22,844 nucleotides of DNA from Armatimonadota bacterium (GTDB lineage Bacteria > Armatimonadota > JAAZEB01), in NCBI GenBank assembly GCA_012841485.1, contig DUUU01000433.1, forward strand, positions 1 to 22,844. Reading direction: 5' to 3'. The notes below the pieces were generated by a model. It was not told where the DNA came from, did not search any database, and saw only the letters and a list, made by a program, of their open reading frames with translations. Made by a program: the position numbers and the translations under genes. Positions 6,065 to 12,594 of the stretch are shown one piece after another; the first letter of the stretch is position 1; each line of letters starts with the position of its first letter.

Positions 6065-8083
6065 TCACTGCTCCTTGTCAGGAGTCACAACCGTCTTCGC
6101 GGCCTCTCCGGCGCCACCCTCCGGCGCCGGCTTCGTGCCGGTCGGAGCCAATGCAGCCGCTGGCACCTCCACCGAGACGGCTTCGGCCGTCCCGGCAACC
6201 ACCGTCACCGGCGCGTCGGGAAGCAACGACGCCAGCGGGAGGGCCCACCGCGCCTCGCCCTGCGCATCCGTCTCTCGCGCCACCGCCTGAGCGCCGTCGG
6301 CCGTCGCGTAGCCCAGTGTAACCTTGATACCCGTCACAGGATTGCCGTAGGCATCGCGTACGCAGGCCCATATGGTCGCTGGCTCTCCCAGGGCGGGCGG
6401 CGCCTCGAAGCGAGTGGTGACCGCGGCAGGCGGTCCCGCCACCGTCCTCACGCGCGCCCGCGCGACCTGCCGGCCGGTAGAGAACGCCACCGTGCCTGTG
6501 CCGGCGCGCATCGGCAAAAGCGCGCCATCCTGGGTCAGCAACCCCACCTGACCCTCAAGCGACCAGGTGACGGCATCCTCGGGGAGATCCTGCCAGGTGC
6601 CATCCGGGAGGCGTTTCGCCGCGCGGAAGCGCACCCGGGTGCCCGCGGGCATCACGAGCGCGTCTTCAACCGGTTCCATGCCCTCGGGCGCAAGCAAGGC
6701 GAGCTCCCCCTCTTCGGCCGCCGGCTGCGGATCGAGAGCGATCACCAGGGCATTCGCGACAGGACGCTGGGTCCCCTGGGAAGGCTGGTTGACCACGAGC
6801 TGGCGCAGGGCAAGCGTCGTTGAGCCGCCGCCATCCAGGTTGATTGCCTCGACCGCGCCTTCATCGCGCAACCATTCGGCCAACTCGAGGAGGGTCAATC
6901 CGCCACTCACCATCTGCCGTCCATCGACGGCGGCGAGCAGCAGCTTACCGTCACGCGTCATGGCGACCGCGCTGCGGGGGGCACGCCCCTGAAGGACATC
7001 ACTCCTGAAGCCCTCGGCACCGGGCTTCAGGCAGACGGCACCGTTCTTGAGGAGACGGGGGCCGGCTCCGATTGCCTGCCATGCCCCGTCCCAGCTCTCG
7101 CCCCCCTCGCCGATCAGGTGGATCTCCACGCACACGGCATCGCCGGTGTTCGCGGCTTTGAGGAAGTTCGCGGCGGCGCCGTGCCCGGAGAGGACAAGGC
7201 CATCCATGGGAATCGGAGTGTTTCCCTGGCCAAAGCGCGTGTCTGAGATGGTTCCCTCCACCTTGACGCCGGCGCGCAGCGGGCCACTCAACCATTCGAC
7301 CACCACCTCGGCGCCAAAGGGATTGGTGCCAGAGCGCTCCGCGAAGCGGGGAGTGAAGAGGATCAGCTCGTTCGCGCCGCGAGGCCGGTTCACCCCGTGG
7401 ATGGGGAAGGAGCGGCCGCCAACTTTGATCGTGGCGGAGAAGCGCACGGGTCCCCACAGGGCGCGCCCATCGCGGGTGATCCCGAAGCCACTCCGTCCCG
7501 GGTAGGGCTCGCTGATCAGCTCGCCATCGCTGATCTGGAGGCCGAGGGGATCCCCCGTGCCGGCGAAGAAGCCCCCATTGATCGCGGCGAGTGCGCCGGT
7601 GCGCGCGGCAAGCCTTCCCACTACATCACGCCCGCGCGTGGGATCCGCGGTAACGATTCTCTCTTTGGCCGACCGGACCTCCAGCCGCCACCCTGGCTGC
7701 TTGAGATCGGCACGGAGGAGGTGGGCAGCGAGCGGTTGCTCCTGGCTCTCGCGCACGACCTGCACATGTTGGATCCCAGGCGCGATCTGTCGGGTGATCC
7801 GCGAGGGAACAGGCGCCTGAGCGCCGGCCGGCTGCTGTGCCGGCGGAGTCCGCTCGGGGTCGGCGGCTTGGCCCGGAGTCGCCACCAGGGCGAGCAGGCC
7901 GGCAAAGAGAGCCGCACGAAGCGATGAGGCGCGCGGATGGCGTCTGGGGGTGATGGACCTGCCTGCGAGCACGACGGACGGAATCTCCTCTCCGGGCGAG
8001 CACCCCCATCGCTCGCACCCGGCGCTCGGGCCAAAAGAATCTCTGGCAAGCCCCTGATGGAGAGGGAGAGAAGAGCGAGGCAT
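6065..8083 (-). CDS. Exported phosphodiester glycosidase (NAGPA-domain) with C-terminal Ig-like domains
   Basis: A secreted or surface protein of up to 672 residues. A hydrophobic signal core lies at about 55-70, ending in GQA-ADP. The phosphodiester glycosidase domain of the NAGPA/DUF2233 type spans about 115-455, with INGGFF (168-173), RSAVAMTRDGKLLL and NLDGGGSTTL (about 414-424). Two bacterial Ig-like regions follow: about 480-560 (Big_2-like, ending in GTGTVAFS) and about 565-645 (Big_1-like, DAYGNPVTGIKVTL). The family removes sugars from phosphodiester-linked glycans, so a role on cell-surface polysaccharide is likely. The ATG at 8083 has AGGAGG eight bases upstream but leaves a long n-region; GTG at 7972 would give a normal signal peptide. 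Confidence 0.85.
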   Translation of the reverse strand: MPRSSLPLHQGLARDSFGPSAGCERWGCSPGEEIPSVVLAGRSITPRRHPRASSLRAALFAGLLALVATPGQAADPERTPPAQQPAGAQAPVPSRITRQIAPGIQHVQVVRESQEQPLAAHLLRADLKQPGWRLEVRSAKERIVTADPTRGRDVVGRLAARTGALAAINGGFFAGTGDPLGLQISDGELISEPYPGRSGFGITRDGRALWGPVRFSATIKVGGRSFPIHGVNRPRGANELILFTPRFAERSGTNPFGAEVVVEWLSGPLRAGVKVEGTISDTRFGQGNTPIPMDGLVLSGHGAAANFLKAANTGDAVCVEIHLIGEGGESWDGAWQAIGAGPRLLKNGAVCLKPGAEGFRSDVLQGRAPRSAVAMTRDGKLLLAAVDGRQMVSGGLTLLELAEWLRDEGAVEAINLDGGGSTTLALRQLVVNQPSQGTQRPVANALVIALDPQPAAEEGELALLAPEGMEPVEDALVMPAGTRVRFRAAKRLPDGTWQDLPEDAVTWSLEGQVGLLTQDGALLPMRAGTGTVAFSTGRQVARARVRTVAGPPAAVTTRFEAPPALGEPATIWACVRDAYGNPVTGIKVTLGYATADGAQAVARETDAQGEARWALPLASLLPDAPVTVVAGTAEAVSVEVPAAALAPTGTKPAPEGGAGEAAKTVVTPDKEQ

Positions 8084-8154
8084 GGCTCCGGCCTCCTCGG
8101 CGCCTCTCGGGTGAGCGGCCTCTTGAACAGGCCACGAAGGGTGTCTCCGAGGGA

Positions 8155-8184
8155 ATCATATCAGATAGGCGGAGGGGAAGTCAA
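8155..8184 (-). promoter_or_regulatory. Sigma70-type promoter of the glycosidase operon
   Basis: On the minus strand TTGACT (8184-8179) and TATGAT (8160-8155) are 18 bp apart. Transcription would begin near 8148, giving a leader of about 65 nt. That leader contains a small hairpin (GGCCT, seven-base loop, AGGCC) and ends in the AGGAGG site. It lies downstream of the riboswitch terminator, so the operon can be expressed independently of it. Confidence 0.7.
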
Positions 8185-8307
8185 TGCGAGGGTAGCACGG
8201 ATGAAGAGGATGGACACGCATGGGCCTGGTGCTCGCCCGCGCGCCGGGTTGTCCTGCGGCGTTCGAGGCTTCGGATTCTCCCTCGGAATCCCAAGGAGTG
8301 AGCGGTG

Positions 8308-8481
8308 ATGCGGCGGGGCACAGGGTGCCCGTCACCCCGGGCACCCCGTGCAAACCTTGTTGCTTCCTGCGCACTGTTGCGTGACGGAACCGACTACTTG
8401 ATGGATCACTTCATGCGCCGCGTTGATGGAGAGACCTACCACTTGCCCAACCACGACCTGCCGGAAGCAAACCTACCATAG
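8308..8481 (+). CDS. Possible 57-residue protein, unrecognised
   Basis: A short reading frame with AAGGAG nine bases before its ATG and an in-frame stop just upstream. The first 20 residues are Arg/Pro-rich and lie on a strong hairpin. The second half (DGTDYLMDHFMRRVDGE and following) has a protein-like composition. Third-position GC is only moderately high. It lies antisense to any minus-strand transcript that reads past the riboswitch terminator. It could be a small gene, a fragment of a decayed gene, or chance. Confidence 0.3.
   Translation: MRRGTGCPSPRAPRANLVASCALLRDGTDYLMDHFMRRVDGETYHLPNHDLPEANLP
8318..8351. other. Strong hairpin (GCAC + 8-bp stem)
   Basis: GGGTGCCC (8323-8330) and GGGCACCC (8339-8346) pair perfectly around an eight-base loop. 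Outer GCAC/GTGC arms extend the stem across one mismatch. On the plus strand a T-rich stretch (CCTTGTTGCTTCC) follows a few bases later, so it might terminate rightward transcription. It also overlaps the start of the small reading frame at 8308. Confidence 0.4.
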
Positions 8482-8528
8482 ACCCTACCACCCGCTTCCG
8501 GAGAAAAACCCGTTATGCTCTCCTACCA
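8435..8528. repeat. Four direct copies of CCTACCA
   Basis: Exact heptamers start at 8435, 8472, 8484 and 8522 on the plus strand (spacings 37, 12 and 38). The middle two sit inside the loop of an 8-bp inverted repeat, CCGGAAGC (8461-8468) and GCTTCCGG (8494-8501). They may be protein-binding sites. The rest of 8185-8619 holds no other recognisable element apart from the hairpin and small frame described separately. Confidence 0.35.
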
Positions 8529-8619
8529 CTCGCTCTCGCGACTCCATCCGCGACGCGGCTCCTCCCACGCATGCCACCCACGGATCCATCGTCGTCCCGC
8601 GCTCAACGGCGCTGCATCT

Positions 8620-8670
8620 GAGAAGCAACAAAGGCCCGCTGCCGGATGGCCGAGTTTCCGGTAGCGGGCC
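8620..8670 (-). terminator. Intrinsic terminator of the GEMM riboswitch expression platform
   Basis: On the minus strand a 14-bp stem (8670-8657 with 8646-8633, one G-T pair, ten-base loop) ends in GGGCC and is followed by TTTGTTGCTTC. Just upstream, GCCCT (8684-8680) can pair with AGGGC (8672-8668). That pairing uses the first bases of the terminator's 5' arm, so the two structures exclude one another, as expected for a riboswitch switch region. Confidence 0.75.
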
Positions 8671-8699
8671 CTCCTAAAAAGGGCTCTCTGCTCGCGAGT

Positions 8700-8800
8700 T
8701 CTTCGGCAACCCGGCTGTCATATCGGCGCCGCGAACGCGGCTGCCGACGTAGACCCGTTGTTTTGCGCCCCCTCGTTTCCTCGGGTTTGCCTTTTCGGAC
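8700..8800 (-). ncRNA. GEMM-I riboswitch aptamer, c-di-GMP type
   Basis: The minus strand matches the GEMM-I layout in order: GGCAAACC (8791-8784), a short stem capped by a GAAA tetraloop with tandem G-A pairs, GGGCGCAAAAC, GGGTCTAC, a P2 arm (GTCGGC / GCCGAT with a TTCG-capped GC hairpin), then ATGACAGCCGGGTTGCC. The G just before CAAACC (8790) corresponds to G20 of the Vc2 aptamer. Its retention suggests c-di-GMP rather than 3',3'-cGAMP; the matching C appears to be 8706. A terminator follows 30 nt later. The nearest co-directional gene is the glycosidase at 8083. Identification is by eye from conserved motifs. Confidence 0.88.
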
Positions 8801-8951
8801 CGCCCGGCCGCACGCCTACACGAAGCGCACGGCGGCTTTTAGCCAAGCGCCGCCAGCCTCAGATGGCTTTCGGCGTTCGGGCTCTCCTGACGAGCCTTCC
8901 GTTTCTTGAGACGACGCGTACCGCTACTTTGTTCCCTCTCTCTCATCCCAG
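8801..8951 (-). other. Structured leader upstream of the riboswitch, unidentified
   Basis: About 150 nt 5' of the aptamer on the same strand is rich in pairing potential. It includes a GGCTC/GAGCC hairpin (8896-8880), a GGCGGC/GCCGCC stem with an inner GGCT-AAA-AGCC turn (8854-8831) and GNRA-like GAAA sequences. It matches no riboswitch class I recognise. No convincing promoter is visible here, so the riboswitch transcription start is unknown. Confidence 0.3.
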
Positions 8952-9104
8952 TTGCCCGGGGGAGGGTTGGGGGGCGTGGCAGCACATTGGCACCATATCT
9001 GCTCGTCCCCTGATGCCTTGTTTGACGCGGTCGCGCGAGGGAACGATGCTGTCGAGGGCACGCCAGGGGCGTCCGTCCCAGCGCCGGGGGGAAAGGGGAG
9101 TTTG

Positions 9105-9422
9105 GTGTTCAATACGCGGTCGGCTATCGGTACAGCGCCAGACGCGCAGCCCGAGGCAGGAGCGGAGCGTCCGAGTGGAGTGCGCCGCCCATTCGTGCTC
9201 TGCGCCAAGCACATGGAGCAACGGCGGGAATGGATCAACCTGCAAGAGAGTGACGAGAAACGCGAGGAGCACCGCCGCCTCTTCCGGTCCGTCGCACAGT
9301 GTCCCGACTGCCAGGAGCTCTCCTGGAGCGGCCAGGCCCCGCCACCACAACCGGAGCCGCAGCCACAGGCGCAGCAGCCGGACACTTATTCCTGGTGGCG
9401 CGACGTGATGGGCCAGCCATAG
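9105..9422 (+). CDS. Small zinc-ribbon-like hypothetical protein
   Basis: A protein of about 105 residues, not recognised. It contains C-A-K-H and, 36 residues later, C-P-D-C (CxxH...CxxC), a likely zinc-binding set separated by a charged helix (REWINLQESDEKREEHRRLF). A Pro/Gln-rich tail ends in SWWRDVMGQP. The start is uncertain: GTG 9105 has AAAGGGG upstream and may follow a weak promoter near 9020; earlier frame starts (TTG 8952, GTG 8976) would run into the riboswitch leader on the other strand. It converges with the methyltransferase gene across a 69-bp gap. Confidence 0.5.
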   Translation: MFNTRSAIGTAPDAQPEAGAERPSGVRRPFVLCAKHMEQRREWINLQESDEKREEHRRLFRSVAQCPDCQELSWSGQAPPPQPEPQPQAQQPDTYSWWRDVMGQP

Positions 9423-9491
9423 GAGCGCGGCAAAGGGTCGCGGGGGAAGGGTGAGGTCGGCTGCCCCGTTGCGAGTCCGGGCAGGGGCGGG

Positions 9492-10613
9492 TCAGGCGCC
9501 GCCACTCTCGGGCTGGTTCCGGCGGCGATACGCCTCGCGCACGTCGTCGATGGGCGACATCTTACCCGTGGCCGGCTCGCGCAGGTACCAGTGCTCCCAT
9601 CCATTGCACGCGGGAAGCTGGCCGGCGCGCCTGCCCATCGCGTGGATCGACCCCGCCTCGTCGCCCAGACGCACCCGACCGTCGGGGAGAACGAGCGCGG
9701 TGATGTCGGGGCGACGGTTGAAGTGCAGGGTTGTCCCGGGTGGAATGAGCCCCTCGGCTACGAGGGTGGGGAAGGGGATACGCGGCAGGGACCGCCGTTC
9801 CACCACACTGCTATCGGGAAGCTCCTCGGGCTGCACCGCCTCGATGCGCGCGCGCGCCGCTTCGATGTAGGTCTCATCGCGCTCGATGCCGATCCAGCGC
9901 CGGCCAAGACGCCTGGCCACCGCGCCCGTGGTGCCGGTGCCAAAGAAGGGATCCAGCACCACATCGCCCGGGTTGGAGGAGGAGAGGATCACCCGGCGCA
10001 ACAGCTCCTCCGGCTTCTGTGTGGAGTGTAGCTTTCGACCATCGACTTGCAGGCGCTCTTCCCCCCGGCAGACCGGAATCAGCCAGTCGCTGCGCATCTG
10101 CGTGCCCCCGTTCAGCTGCTTCATCAGCCGATAGTTGAAGGTATAGCGCTTCTGCCGCTCCGACTTTTTGGCCCACAGCAGCGTCTCATGGGCATTCGTG
10201 AAGCGCACGCCGCGGAAGTTCGGCATCGGGTTCCGCTTGATCCAGACGATCTCGTTCAGAATCCAGTAGCCCGTATCCTGAAGGAGGGCACCCACGCGAT
10301 GGATGTTGTGATACGAGCCGATCACCCAGAGCGTCGCCGTCTCCTTCATCACCCTGCGGCAAGCGCGCAGCCACTCCGCGGTGAAGGCGTCGTACTCCGC
10401 GAAGCTCTCGAAGGAGTCCCAGGCATCATCCACGCCGGCCACCCGGGTCAGGTTCGGGCGCAGCAGCGTCTCTTCTCCTAGCTGCAAGTTGTAGGGCGGA
10501 TCGGCGAAGACCAGGTCCACGCACTCCTCGGGCAGTTCCTGGAGCACTTGCCGGCAATCGCCTTGGAAGATCGTATCTACCGGGAGAGGCGCTTGCGAGG
10601 TGTGGCTCGGCAA
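9492..10613 (-). CDS. CcrM-type adenine-N6 DNA methyltransferase with RAMA domain
   Basis: A beta-class amino-methyltransferase of 373 residues. The catalytic DPPY motif is at 38-41 and the AdoMet-binding segment LDPFFGTGTTG at 220-230, in the beta-class order. A C-terminal RAMA-like domain (about 275-365) carries GSIHAMG and PACNGWEHWY, features of CcrM and related GANTC methylases. The TTG at 10613 is chosen because AAGGAGG lies seven bases upstream and homology begins there. No restriction endonuclease gene is adjacent, so it looks like an orphan enzyme with a regulatory or cell-cycle role. The target GANTC is inferred from family resemblance. It follows the LCP gene by 73 bp. Confidence 0.85.
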   Translation of the reverse strand: MPSHTSQAPLPVDTIFQGDCRQVLQELPEECVDLVFADPPYNLQLGEETLLRPNLTRVAGVDDAWDSFESFAEYDAFTAEWLRACRRVMKETATLWVIGSYHNIHRVGALLQDTGYWILNEIVWIKRNPMPNFRGVRFTNAHETLLWAKKSERQKRYTFNYRLMKQLNGGTQMRSDWLIPVCRGEERLQVDGRKLHSTQKPEELLRRVILSSSNPGDVVLDPFFGTGTTGAVARRLGRRWIGIERDETYIEAARARIEAVQPEELPDSSVVERRSLPRIPFPTLVAEGLIPPGTTLHFNRRPDITALVLPDGRVRLGDEAGSIHAMGRRAGQLPACNGWEHWYLREPATGKMSPIDDVREAYRRRNQPESGGA

Positions 10614-10686
10614 AGACACTCCTCCTTCCACTCGCTGGCGTCTGGCAGCCCTCTCATCGTGCGCCTGTGGCGTGCTCGTATCCTGA

Positions 10687-12009
10687 TCACGAGGGGCGGC
10701 CGATTGCCTTCGCGCAGTCGGTGCCAATCTTGACCAGGATATCGGGACCGCCGGCCTCGGGCTTCTCGTCATCGGCGGGCTGATCCACCCGGGCGTTCGG
10801 GAGGAGACGGGCGATCTCCTGAGCGGCCTCTGCCTTGCCAGTGAGGTCGATAACGCGGGTGAGGGGCTCCCGCTTCCCGCGCTCCGACCGGCCAATGATC
10901 GCGTGATAGCCCTGGTCGGCGAGGATATCGCGCAGCGTCGAAGCCACCCCGTTGACGCCGGACGCGTTGTGGACGCGCACCGTGATCAGCCCATTCCGGT
11001 ACCACTCCTCACCGCGAAGGAGCCACCCCACGAGCGCCTCCTTCTTGCTCTCGCTGGGGTCAAGGTACCAGATGCCGTTGCTGGCGCGGTAATCGTATCC
11101 GGCGATGGTTCCGGTGTAGATCCTCTCCGGGGGCACATTGTAGAAGAGATGTGCCAGCGCAAGGATCTGGGAGCGGCTGAGGTCCGTGATGGTGTTCTCC
11201 ATCGCCGTATCGACCAGCTTATCCAGGTTGATCAGCGTGGAGGGCGTCATCAACTGCCGGGCAACGGCCTTAACAAGCTGTTGCTGGCGGCGCATGCGTC
11301 CGAAATCCGACTCGGCGTCGTGGCGAAAACGCGCATAGCCCACCGCCTGCTCCCCATCGAGGCGCTGTCGGCCCTTCTTCAGGTGGATATGCAGGTTGCC
11401 CCAGTTGTCGTCATAGTCCATATCCTTCTCGACATCGATGACCACGCCGCCCATGGCATCGATCATGTTCTTGGTGCCATACATCTTGATGACGACGTAG
11501 TGGTCGATTTCGACGCCGAGAAACTGCTCCACGGTGGCCTTCGCAAGGGGAACGCCGCCGATGGCATGCGCCGCGTTGACCTTGTCGGTGCCCCGGCCAT
11601 AAGCAAACTCCACGCGCGTGTCGCGCGGCACCGAGAGCATACCCACGCGCTTCGCGTCCAGATCCAGGCTGATGACGAAGATGGTATCGGAGCGGGCATT
11701 CTTGGTGTGCATAATGCCCTGTGGTGTGTGGTTGGCGTCAATCCCGAGGCACAGGATGTGGAGCCGGTTCTTGTTCGGGAAGGCATCGCGCGGGTTCGTG
11801 GCCGCGATCCGGATCTCACGGACTTGCTCGCCCAGACCTGCTCCGGGCGTCACGAAGGGCCGGCTGAGGTGGTAGATGGCTCCCGCCGCGATGCCTGTCC
11901 CGACAATCAGGATGCCGAGGAGCACGCGCACGAGCCAACTTCTCCGCCGCCGGCGTGGGCGCAACATACGCGGTGGTATCGGTCTCTCCATCATTTTCGC
12001 TACGGACAT
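10687..12009 (-). CDS. LytR-CpsA-Psr (LCP) family protein with LytR_C domain
   Basis: A membrane-anchored phosphotransferase-type protein that in this family attaches polyprenyl-linked glycopolymers to the cell envelope. An Arg-rich cytoplasmic start precedes a transmembrane helix (about 25-47). The LCP domain covers about 80-300, with RSDTIFVISLDLDAKRVGML, SVPRDTRV, a DKVNAAHAIGG segment and the Arg-rich RFRHDAESDFGRMRRQQQL. A LytR_C domain follows at about 345-410 (VRVHNASGVNGVASTLRD). The ATG at 12009 is listed, with a weak AGCGGGG site; the frame stays open to GTG 12159. A consensus promoter lies upstream. It is probably co-transcribed with the methyltransferase. Confidence 0.88.
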   Translation of the reverse strand: MSVAKMMERPIPPRMLRPRRRRRSWLVRVLLGILIVGTGIAAGAIYHLSRPFVTPGAGLGEQVREIRIAATNPRDAFPNKNRLHILCLGIDANHTPQGIMHTKNARSDTIFVISLDLDAKRVGMLSVPRDTRVEFAYGRGTDKVNAAHAIGGVPLAKATVEQFLGVEIDHYVVIKMYGTKNMIDAMGGVVIDVEKDMDYDDNWGNLHIHLKKGRQRLDGEQAVGYARFRHDAESDFGRMRRQQQLVKAVARQLMTPSTLINLDKLVDTAMENTITDLSRSQILALAHLFYNVPPERIYTGTIAGYDYRASNGIWYLDPSESKKEALVGWLLRGEEWYRNGLITVRVHNASGVNGVASTLRDILADQGYHAIIGRSERGKREPLTRVIDLTGKAEAAQEIARLLPNARVDQPADDEKPEAGGPDILVKIGTDCAKAIGRPS

Positions 12010-12013
12010 ACCC

Positions 12014-12029
12014 CGCTCAGGCCTGAGCG
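12014..12029. repeat. Perfect 16-bp palindrome just upstream of the LCP start
   Basis: CGCTCAGGCCTGAGCG is self-complementary and ends four bases before the LCP start codon on the minus strand. In RNA it could sequester the start region. It may be coding if the longer start is used. Confidence 0.3.
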
Positions 12030-12274
12030 CGGCGTCGAGAGGGCTCTTGCCAGCCCACGTTTCCGATGTACCCCCTGATGCAGGTGCCCATCGGTGCTGC
12101 CGGGGCGATGCTTCACACGCCCCACCACGGGGATCCTTTCGCTCGCGATGACCAGCCACCCCTTGCCTCAGAAACGTCCGAGGCGCTACAGGGTAGGCGA
12201 AGGGCCCGTGCCCGCGCCGGCTCTCCTAGCGGAAGACGCGCGGCAGAATGGCCAGTGCCGATCCGCCGAACCCT

Positions 12275-12303
12275 ATTATATCACCGTGGCAGCAAGGCGT
12301 CAA
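12275..12303 (-). promoter_or_regulatory. Sigma70-type promoter of the LCP gene
   Basis: On the minus strand TTGACG (12303-12298) and a perfect TATAAT (12280-12275) are separated by 17 bp. The leader to the start at 12009 would be about 255 nt. That length leaves room for the longer start at 12159. Confidence 0.78.
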
Positions 12304-12594
12304 AACAGGGCCACCCGGCACAGCCGGACCGAACCGGATCCCCCCCATGGGCGCGTGGGTCGACGGCGGGATCCCGCCAGGAAAACGCACGCCTTTGTCG
12401 AACGAACCTGTCGGAAGTACTCCTTGTGAAAATTCCGACGAACTCACTTGCCACCCGGTCGGTTGAGCCGGGCCAACACGGGCGGCACGGCTTCTCCGCG
12501 CTGTTCCGATGAGGAGCGCGGGTGAGTGACGGGCGTTGCGCCTCCCGACACACGCCCTGGCTGTCACGCTTTATCGGGAGTGGGAGAGTGTCTG
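12304..12594. promoter_or_regulatory. Intergenic region with dyads upstream of the E1 gene
   Basis: No gene is seen. It holds a perfect 14-bp palindrome GGCGGGATCCCGCC (12365-12378) and an inverted repeat GTCGGAA (12410-12416) / TTCCGAC (12433-12439) with a 16-base spacer. Both are candidates for operators of the downstream E1 gene. I see no convincing rightward promoter boxes. Confidence 0.35.

Noticed and set aside
8646..8909. 87-codon plus-strand open frame
   Set aside because: It runs exactly across the antisense of the riboswitch aptamer and terminator, whose conserved RNA motifs explain the sequence.
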